5,252 nt of DNA, taken from Alphaproteobacteria bacterium UBA7371. GTDB taxonomy: Bacteria; Pseudomonadota; Alphaproteobacteria; UBA8317. Numbering within the stretch: position 1 is the first letter of the stretch; each line of letters starts with the position of its first letter. Location: positions 18,065 through 23,316 of the forward strand of contig DKOD01000161.1 of assembly GCA_002469865.1 (NCBI GenBank), read 5' to 3'. Under the pieces are notes generated by a model. The model had not been told where the DNA came from and searched no databases. It saw nothing but the letters and a program-made list of their open reading frames with translations. Shown here in pieces: positions 1 to 5,252 of the stretch. A program made the translations under genes and the position numbers.

Positions 1-49
1 TGTTTCAGTGGGCCGATTAGACGATCACCGCATCAATGCCAACCCCAAT
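1..49. other. Short segment downstream of holC, no gene assigned
   Basis: This is the 49 bases past the holC stop codon, up to the window edge. I see no start codon with a convincing reading frame and no strong hairpin followed by a T run on the minus strand. The only symmetry is a 10-base near-palindrome (GCATCAATGC, 30-39), which is too short for a terminator. Whether the holC transcript ends here or runs on into another gene cannot be decided from this window. Confidence 0.4.
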
Positions 50-505
50 TCATCCCGCCTTGATCCAAGATCCTTGGGAATCTTGTTGATGATATTGCTT
101 GGGCAAGCGTGATTGCTCGCAGGCACGCCATAATTCACGGGCATATTGCCGGTTTGACTGGTCATCTTGGGTAAAAACCAAGATAGCCTCACCTTGGAGA
201 CGCTCCAAAAGATTTTCGATGGGGCCAAGCAGCAACAAAGCATCCCGGCAATGATCCAGGAGATGCTGTTCATTGGCGCTAAGAATAATGGGGTCTGCCT
301 CATCACCGGGTGCAAGATTATGGGGCAAAAAGCCCTCCTTGGGCGCCTTCCACAAATAATCGTCAAGTGCCTGCAATCGCCCTTCATCAGGCTCAAACAA
401 ATGGGTGCGCTGTCCATCTTGATAACGCCTGGTCAGCAACTCCAGAATTGTCGGCGCAATCTTCCCTGCCCCATGATAAACCGTGACGCCTCGGCAAATA
501 TTCAT
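50..505 (-). CDS. holC: DNA polymerase III chi subunit
   Basis: HolC (chi) is an accessory subunit of the DNA polymerase III clamp-loader complex. In the family it pairs with psi (HolD) and contacts single-stranded DNA-binding protein, helping primer hand-off during lagging-strand synthesis in the cytoplasm. The 151-residue product has the usual family length. It shows the recognisable blocks LDDYLW (residues 47-52) and FLPHNL (59-64), followed by DPIIL (71-75), then a strand and acidic turn at FTQDDQ (111-116). The C-terminal part has the family pattern of a conserved Trp in an Ala/Arg-rich helix (ARELWRA, 122-128), then a Tyr and a terminal GSW (145-147). The ATG overlaps the pepA stop as ATGA (502-505). 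There is no good Shine-Dalgarno sequence before it, so translation probably depends on termination of pepA. The N-terminus (MNICRGVTVYH) is more divergent than the middle. A pepA-holC pair is also found in E. coli. The assignment rests on motif recognition, without an alignment. Confidence 0.87.
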   Translation of the reverse strand: MNICRGVTVYHGAGKIAPTILELLTRRYQDGQRTHLFEPDEGRLQALDDYLWKAPKEGFLPHNLAPGDEADPIILSANEQHLLDHCRDALLLLGPIENLLERLQGEAILVFTQDDQSNRQYARELWRACEQSRLPKQYHQQDSQGSWIKAG

Positions 506-1947
506 TTTTTGCCAGCGGCAAGGTCAACCAACAGACGCACCCCATAACCTGTGGCGCCTTTGGGACCCTGATCATGAGGTTCTTTGACATAAGCAGTGCC
601 GGCAATATCCAAATGTGCCCAGGGTGTATCACCAACAAAACGTTGCAAAAACTGTGCTGCGGTGATGGATCCTGCCCAACGACCACCAATATTGGCCATG
701 TCCGCCACACGTGAACGCAGCATGGAATCAAATTTTTCTGTAAGTGGAAAACGCCAGACACGGTCACCGGATTGCTCCGAGGCAGTATTCAAACGTGCCA
801 CCAGATCATCATTATTAGAAAACAGACCTGCATATTCATGACCCAATGAAACCAAGATGGCACCGGTCAGGGTGGCAAGATCAATAATGGCGGATGGTTG
901 GAAGCGATCTTTGGTGAAGGTGATGGCGTCGCAAAGAACCAAACGGCCCTCGGCATCGGTGTTCAGCACCTCAATGGTTTGTCCAGACATGCTGGTGACA
1001 ACATCACCGGGGCGCTGGGCACGCCCATCAGGCATGTTCTCCACCAAGCCAATAACGCCAATAACATTACACGCAAGATCCGATGTTGCGATCGCATGCA
1101 TGGCTCCGGTGACCGCTGCCGCCCCACCCATATCCATGGTCATTTCCTCCATGCCAGAGGCTGGCTTAATGGAAATGCCACCCGTGTCGAAACAAACACC
1201 TTTGCCAACAAAAGCCAAAGGTGCTTCCTCACCGCCCTTCAGCCACTTCATGACCACAAGCTGGCTTTCTAACTCGCTACCCTGCCCAACCCCAAGCAAA
1301 GCACCCATGCCCAGATCGGCCATTTGTTTTTCGCCAAGAACCTCAATATCAATTCCTAGGTCAGCCAATTTGCTGGCGCGTTTGGCAAATTCCGGTGGGG
1401 TCAGAATATTGGCTGGTTCGTTCACCAAATCACGGGCCAGTTTGATGCCTGCATAGAGCGCTTCGGCCTTTTGTAAGTCAGCTGTTGTTAAGCCCAGAAC
1501 ACTGAGCGATTTGGGCGGCGTGAAGCGGTCAGCCTCTTTGCGATAGATATCAAAACGATACCCACCAAGCATCAATCCTAGGGCAAGTGCGCCATGTGCG
1601 TTGGGTTTGTCTGACAAATCATTGGCCAGCACCACAACAACGTTGCCTGCTTTTTTCAACATATCCCCAGCAGTTGATTTGACCGCGGCTTTTTCAATGG
1701 ATTTGTGGTCTGCATCGTTACCCACACCAACAAACACCACTTCACCTGGAAAGCCATCATCCAACAAAGGAATGGATTTCATGGTGCCGGATTTTCCATC
1801 GAATTTGGCCCGCGCAGCCAGCCTCTCAACATGCTCATGCCGACCGCCAAGGATATTGGCCAAATCTGGTCGTTCTAGGCCTGTGAACACCACCAACATG
1901 TGGTCGTGATTCCAATCGGGAAGCATCGGCAAACTGGTCACATTCAT
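502..1947 (-). CDS. pepA: Leucyl aminopeptidase (M17 family, cytosol aminopeptidase)
   Basis: PepA is a hexameric, two-metal cytosolic aminopeptidase that removes N-terminal residues from peptides. In E. coli it also binds DNA, as an accessory factor in Xer recombination and carAB regulation; whether that holds here is unknown. The 481-residue protein is near the usual length. Residues 1-165 are the variable N-terminal domain, and the catalytic domain follows. All expected active-site residues are visible: Lys249 and Asp254 in GKGVCFDTGG, Lys261 in SIKP, Asp272 in MDMGGAA, and Asp331, Glu333 and Arg335 in the M17 signature NTDAEGRL (329-336). Their spacing equals that of E. coli Lys270, Asp275, Lys282, Asp293, Asp352, Glu354 and Arg356, with no net insertion or deletion. 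The ATG at 1947 has AGGA about 10 bases upstream, and an in-frame TAA lies 27 bases before it, so this start is the natural one. It is the first gene of a minus-strand pair with holC and diverges from lptF. Confidence 0.97.
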   Translation of the reverse strand: MNVTSLPMLPDWNHDHMLVVFTGLERPDLANILGGRHEHVERLAARAKFDGKSGTMKSIPLLDDGFPGEVVFVGVGNDADHKSIEKAAVKSTAGDMLKKAGNVVVVLANDLSDKPNAHGALALGLMLGGYRFDIYRKEADRFTPPKSLSVLGLTTADLQKAEALYAGIKLARDLVNEPANILTPPEFAKRASKLADLGIDIEVLGEKQMADLGMGALLGVGQGSELESQLVVMKWLKGGEEAPLAFVGKGVCFDTGGISIKPASGMEEMTMDMGGAAAVTGAMHAIATSDLACNVIGVIGLVENMPDGRAQRPGDVVTSMSGQTIEVLNTDAEGRLVLCDAITFTKDRFQPSAIIDLATLTGAILVSLGHEYAGLFSNNDDLVARLNTASEQSGDRVWRFPLTEKFDSMLRSRVADMANIGGRWAGSITAAQFLQRFVGDTPWAHLDIAGTAYVKEPHDQGPKGATGYGVRLLVDLAAGKK

Positions 1948-2065
1948 TGATTTTTCATCCTGGTTGTTAATGCCTTACGGTCAATGTTTGTTGAAGGCTG
2001 GTTGAGTTTTTTAGGCCTGGTCACTAAGCATCATGTAATCTGTCAAAACCATACGGACAACGCCT
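1948..2065. promoter_or_regulatory. Divergent intergenic region between pepA and lptF
   Basis: These 118 bases separate two outward-facing operons and must hold the 5' ends of both, so promoters for pepA-holC (minus) and lptFGD (plus) are inferred to lie here. No sequence closely matches a sigma-70 consensus. A TTGAGT (2002-2007) followed 17 bases later by TAAGCA is a weak plus-strand candidate. On the minus strand TTCAAC, 17 bases from CATTAA, is equally weak. Both are listed only as possibilities. A short AGGCCT palindrome (2013-2018) beside a T run lies in the middle, but it is too small to call an operator. The region also carries the AGGA ribosome-binding site of pepA (about 1958-1961) and an ATG-TAA pair (2033-2038) in frame with lptF. 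Confidence 0.5.
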
Positions 2066-3175
2066 TTGCTCCAGCGATATCTTGTTCAGCAATCATTAGC
2101 GACATTTTTCATGATCTCAGCTGGTCTTGGCTTGGTGATCTGGCTCAGCCAATTGCTTCGGCTGATCGACGTTATCATCGGCAAGCCCGACGCCGTCATG
2201 GTGTTGTTGGAATTATGCCTTTTTCTTATTCCCCAAACCCTTGCTTATGCTTTGCCTGTGGCATTTTTGGTCACATGCGTTTTGACAATGCTGCGGTTGG
2301 GGGGTGACAGTGAATTGGCCGTGATGAGTGCCGTTGGCCTTTCCATAAGACAGATAACCATCCCCTTTTTGATCTTCAGCATGTTGCTGATGATCATCAC
2401 CATACTGCTCAACACCATCCTTGTTCCAAATGCCACAGAGAAGCTTCGGGATCGTGTTTTTGATCTTCGCGATCAAGTATCCACAAACCTCATCGAACCA
2501 GGAAATTTCGACAACCGCATTCCAGGTGTCACCCTCTTTATCGGGCGTGAACGGGCAGATGGCTCACTGGAAAATTTGTTCATCCATGACCGCCGTGACA
2601 ACACAAACATTGTCACCCTCACCAGTGCTGATGCGAACATGACTGCCGATGGAGACAACCTCATCCTCATTCTTGCCGACGGTGTGTTGCGCAAGCAGCG
2701 TGAAGGTTCAAGCGAAGACGAAGTTCTTGCCTTTGACAATTATCAATATGTGATTGCGCTTAATGGCGGTGGGGTTGGAAACAGAAACATAAAGCGATCA
2801 GAATTCACCTTTGTTGAATTGCTGGAAGAATCAGAGAAATTAGCTGCCTCAAAACCTGCTGAGTCTGTAAGGTATTTGGCGCGCGCCCATGAACAGATAA
2901 GCCAAACACTATTTTTGCCATTTTTTGCCTTTTGCGTGGTTGGTATCATGGCCAGCACCATCCATCACCGAAGCAACACATTTAAACCACTCACCGTCAC
3001 CATCTTATTGGCGGTTGGGGTCCGGTTGCTTGGTATTTTCATTCAAAATGAGGCCAATGATAATAAATTATTCATCATCGGTACCTATGCTTGGCCCATC
3101 TTGATGATGTTGGCCTTGGCCCCCTTCATCATGTTCGATAGCCCCAACCAACGGTTAAAAAGGGCACTGACATAA
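2066..3175 (+). CDS. lptF: LPS export ABC transporter permease LptF
   Basis: LptF is one half of the membrane channel of LptB2FG, which uses ATP hydrolysis by LptB to pull lipopolysaccharide out of the inner membrane towards LptC/LptA. The 369-residue protein has the YjgP/YjgQ family layout: an N-terminal amphipathic stretch (LQRYLVQQ), hydrophobic segments at about 12-36, 45-77 and 97-120, a periplasmic beta-jellyroll-like domain at about 125-255, and three more membrane segments at about 279-298, 305-327 and 336-357. GGDSELAVMSAVGLS (79-93) matches the cytoplasmic coupling helix that docks on LptB. Its Glu83 corresponds to the conserved glutamate at position 84 of E. coli LptF. The start is a TTG: the frame is closed by TAA at 2036-2038, and no ATG follows until codon 16, which would cut into the first membrane helix. 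GGA (2055-2057), 8 bases before it, is a weak ribosome-binding site. An ATA at 2051 would add only five residues. It is first in the lpt operon and overlaps lptG by one base. Confidence 0.94.
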   Translation: MLQRYLVQQSLATFFMISAGLGLVIWLSQLLRLIDVIIGKPDAVMVLLELCLFLIPQTLAYALPVAFLVTCVLTMLRLGGDSELAVMSAVGLSIRQITIPFLIFSMLLMIITILLNTILVPNATEKLRDRVFDLRDQVSTNLIEPGNFDNRIPGVTLFIGRERADGSLENLFIHDRRDNTNIVTLTSADANMTADGDNLILILADGVLRKQREGSSEDEVLAFDNYQYVIALNGGGVGNRNIKRSEFTFVELLEESEKLAASKPAESVRYLARAHEQISQTLFLPFFAFCVVGIMASTIHHRSNTFKPLTVTILLAVGVRLLGIFIQNEANDNKLFIIGTYAWPILMMLALAPFIMFDSPNQRLKRALT

Positions 3176-4230
3176 TGGGTCGTTTATTCCGATACATCCT
3201 CGGCAAAATGCTGTTGCGATTTGTTTTGGCCATGCTCGTTTTGTTCGTCATGGTCTTTTTGGGCGAGACCATCGACATGAACCGCAAGGTTCAAAATATT
3301 GATATCAGCATGAATAATGTGTTGCTGTTGGCCTTGCTTAAGACACCCAAAACACTGGTGTTGATGATCCCTTTTGCGGTTCTCATTAGCGGAGGCTGGG
3401 CCATTTCAACCCTGGCAAGAAAATCGGAACTTGTGGCTATTTTTGCCGGCGGAGGTTCCGCCTGGACAATCATCAAGCCCATTGTTGCTGGAGGCTTTGG
3501 GCTTGGCATGGCGATCACCTTGATCATCACCCCCAGTGGCGCATTAATAAACGACATGTTTGAGCGCATGAGCGAAAAATATTTCGGCAAGGATGATTTT
3601 ACATCCAAAATAGGTGCCGAAGACTTATGGTTCCGGACCATGAACGAACAGGGACAAAGCCTTTTTGTGCGCGCCAACAAAATAGCTCCAGAAGAAAAAA
3701 CAATGCGCGGTGTGGACCTTTTCGTCATGGATCATGGCAATTTGCTCAACCATCGGGAAGCAGACGAACTAAGTTTTGATGGCCAGAATTGGCTAGCCAA
3801 AGGCAAAAGCTTTGACCCCGCCCAAAAGATCAGCATCGGCCTTGGCTTTGACGACATTGCCCAACGCATTGAGGGACCGTCATGGATGCCTATTTGGAAC
3901 CTACCTGAGCATATCAATTCACTTAAAAATGCTGGCTTTGCCGCTAAGGAACAAATTTTGCGGCTAAACCGCGACTTGGCCGGGGTGTTGCTTGCCATTG
4001 GTTTGGCCGTGATTGGCGCCAGCCTACCCATCGGCTACCGGCGTGGTGGCAATATTGGCAGATTAATCGCCATGACTGTTGGCGTTGGGTTTGTCACATT
4101 CATCGCCAATGACATAAGCTTTGCCTTAGGAAAGTCTGGTCAGGTTCCCGTTATCATTGCGGCATGGGCCCCTGCCGTCCTATCCATGATTGTGGGAATT
4201 ATTTTGTTGAGGAAAACCGGGGAATGTTAA
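3175..4230 (+). CDS. lptG: LPS export ABC transporter permease LptG
   Basis: LptG is the second membrane subunit of the LptB2FG exporter and pairs with LptF to form the LPS-binding cavity. The 351-residue product has the same fold plan. Hydrophobic segments lie at about 12-30, 47-80 and 99-120, followed by a periplasmic domain at about 125-255 and membrane segments at about 266-285, 294-317 and 324-345. The coupling-helix motif ARKSELVAIFAGGGS (81-95) contains the conserved Glu85 that in the family contacts LptB. The C-terminal part is typical of alphaproteobacterial LptG: WNLPEHI (241-247), NAGFAA (252-257), a YRRGG turn (288-292), and DISFALGKSGQVP (313-325) followed by AAWAP (329-333). It starts in the TAATG overlap with lptF, with AAGG (3160-3163) about 11 bases upstream, so reinitiation after lptF is likely. 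Position 31 is Glu, where I align the functionally important Lys34 of E. coli LptG. The Lpt family call is secure. Being LptG rather than a second LptF rests on gene order and the C-terminal motifs. Confidence 0.93.
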   Translation: MGRLFRYILGKMLLRFVLAMLVLFVMVFLGETIDMNRKVQNIDISMNNVLLLALLKTPKTLVLMIPFAVLISGGWAISTLARKSELVAIFAGGGSAWTIIKPIVAGGFGLGMAITLIITPSGALINDMFERMSEKYFGKDDFTSKIGAEDLWFRTMNEQGQSLFVRANKIAPEEKTMRGVDLFVMDHGNLLNHREADELSFDGQNWLAKGKSFDPAQKISIGLGFDDIAQRIEGPSWMPIWNLPEHINSLKNAGFAAKEQILRLNRDLAGVLLAIGLAVIGASLPIGYRRGGNIGRLIAMTVGVGFVTFIANDISFALGKSGQVPVIIAAWAPAVLSMIVGIILLRKTGEC

Positions 4231-5252
4231 AGGGGTGGAAACATGCAATACCCTTTATCCTGGCGCCATTGGCGTTGGGCGGGCATGCCGTTTCCCAAGA
4301 AAAAAATGACGTCCCCGCCACGCTCATTGCCAACGAACTCATCAATTTAGAAAATGGCGACATTGAAGCCATTGGTGATGTGCGTGTGTTGCGGGACAAC
4401 AAAATTTATGAGGCTCAGAAGGCCTATTACAACAAACAGAACAAAACGCTCCTGGCCCAGTATGACATCGTCATGTTTGATGAGGATGGAAATGTCATGG
4501 AGGCCACCGAGGTCTTCAGCGTGGAACAAGGTGAAGCCGGATATGCCAACGACCCTGTGCTGTATTTCAAAGATTCCCTTGCCCGCATGGCTGGGGCAAA
4601 AGCCCGACGTGTCGACACCAATAATGTCTATATGGACCAAGCCAAATTCACCCCTTGCCTGCCTTGTGATGAACTTTTTGGTGGTGCATTAACTTGGGAG
4701 ATTGATGCTTCTGAGGTTCACTGGGACCGGGAAGAAAAGATGGTTTATTATGAGGATGTGTTCATCAACCTCTTCGGCATCCCTGTTTTCTACACCCCTT
4801 ATTATTCGCACCCAGACCCCACGGTAAAAAGAAAAACCGGTTTTTTAACCCCCACCTACGGCTTAAGTTCTGAAAAAGGCTTTAGCGTCATTGCGCCTTA
4901 TTACGTGGTTCTTTCAGACAATCGTGACCTCACCATCACGCCGACGGTCTATGCCCGGGAAAATCCTTTGCTCCAATTGGATTACCGATCACTGGAGACC
5001 TGGGGTGATCTCAACGTGACCACGCTCATGACGGCCACAAGAGACAATAATGAAACAACAGCTGACACAGGCGATGGCGGCACGGAAGATTACAAACCAG
5101 GTGATTTTCGAGGCTATTTGGCAGTTGATGGCAAGGTAGCCGATGTGGCTGGCGGTGGGTTGAATGCCAATGTCCGGTTGGTAAGTGACGATACTTTTCT
5201 TCAATTTTATGATGATAGCCACAACTTCCCAACAACCGACAAATTGGACAGC
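4224..5252 (+). CDS. lptD: LPS-assembly outer-membrane protein LptD (3' end beyond window)
   Basis: LptD (OstA/Imp) is the outer-membrane beta-barrel that, plugged by lipoprotein LptE, receives LPS from the periplasmic LptA bridge and places it in the outer leaflet. The frame is open for 343 codons and leaves the window without a stop; family members usually exceed 700 residues, so roughly half is visible. Residues 1-24 look like a Sec signal peptide (MLKGWK, a hydrophobic core, then AVS before Gln25). Residues 32-140 form the LptA-like OstA jellyroll (DIEAIGDVRVLRDNKIYEA). Then come a CLPC pair (Cys145, Cys148), TWEIDASEV (157-165) and FGIPVFYTPYYSHPDP (184-199). KRKTGFLTPTYG (202-213) marks the entry into the barrel, followed by APYY and NRDLTITPTVY (233-243). 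VRLVSDDTFLQFY (317-329) is a typical barrel strand. The ATG overlaps the lptG stop by 7 bases, with GAGGA (4209-4213) about 10 bases upstream. No frameshift is seen. In alphaproteobacteria surA, pdxA and ksgA often follow lptD, but that region is outside the window. Confidence 0.95.
   Translation, partial: MLKGWKHAIPFILAPLALGGHAVSQEKNDVPATLIANELINLENGDIEAIGDVRVLRDNKIYEAQKAYYNKQNKTLLAQYDIVMFDEDGNVMEATEVFSVEQGEAGYANDPVLYFKDSLARMAGAKARRVDTNNVYMDQAKFTPCLPCDELFGGALTWEIDASEVHWDREEKMVYYEDVFINLFGIPVFYTPYYSHPDPTVKRKTGFLTPTYGLSSEKGFSVIAPYYVVLSDNRDLTITPTVYARENPLLQLDYRSLETWGDLNVTTLMTATRDNNETTADTGDGGTEDYKPGDFRGYLAVDGKVADVAGGGLNANVRLVSDDTFLQFYDDSHNFPTTDKLDS

Noticed and set aside
30..39. Possible terminator hairpin after holC
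   Set aside because: The stem is only four base pairs with a two-base loop, and no T run follows on the minus strand.
25..417. 130-codon minus-strand frame overlapping holC
   Set aside because: It is another frame of holC, whose own frame carries the family motifs and couples to the pepA stop.
857..1456. 199-codon open frame on the plus strand, antisense to pepA
   Set aside because: It lies wholly inside pepA, whose active-site residues and spacing are intact. The antisense product is low in complexity (Ser/Pro/Ala/Met rich) and has no recognisable domain.
2007..2019. T run plus AGGCCT palindrome as a terminator or operator
   Set aside because: The palindrome is six bases, both flanking genes read away from it, so no terminator is expected, and no repeat copy is present.
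1984..2307. 107-codon plus-strand frame starting in the intergenic region and running into lptF
   Set aside because: Most of it overlaps lptF in another frame. The product has no family features and no good ribosome-binding site.
3291..3728. 145-codon minus-strand frame antisense to lptG
   Set aside because: It is a shadow of a well-supported membrane protein gene, with no domain or initiation signal of its own.
4354..4692. 112-codon plus-strand frame inside the lptD region
   Set aside because: The continuous frame from 4224 to the window edge has clear LptD motifs throughout, so this is an out-of-frame shadow.

Overview
The window is a compact piece of a Gram-negative chromosome, most likely alphaproteobacterial. 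The evidence is the order holC-pepA facing away from lptF-lptG-lptD, LptG and LptD sequences of alphaproteobacterial style, and a moderate base composition (judged by eye). The species cannot be named from this sequence. No mobile element, RNA gene, CRISPR array or phage-like feature is visible, and I do not see an undescribed system. This is a conserved core-genome locus.

Layout. Positions 1-49 are a short stretch downstream of holC with no recognisable feature. On the minus strand, pepA (leucyl aminopeptidase, 1947 to 502) is followed by holC (DNA polymerase III chi subunit, 505 to 50), joined by a 4-base ATGA overlap. A 118-base divergent intergenic region (1948-2065) separates this pair from the plus-strand set lptF (2066-3175), lptG (3175-4230) and lptD (from 4224, running off the right edge at 5252). 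lptF/lptG overlap by 1 base (TAATG) and lptG/lptD by 7 bases. The plus-strand genes are therefore almost certainly one translationally coupled operon.

Function. LptF and LptG form the transmembrane part of the LptB2FG ABC exporter, which extracts lipopolysaccharide from the inner membrane. LptD is the outer-membrane beta-barrel that, with LptE, inserts it into the outer leaflet. The locus thus encodes both membrane ends of the LPS transport bridge; lptA, lptB, lptC and lptE are not in the window. PepA and HolC have unrelated housekeeping roles, and their placement next to lptFG is an old arrangement also found in E. coli.

Points worth a second look are the non-ATG start of lptF together with an in-frame ATG-TAA just upstream of it, the CxxC pair in LptD, and an acidic residue in LptG where E. 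coli has a functionally important lysine. lptD has no stop codon in the window, so it is reported as a 3'-partial gene.
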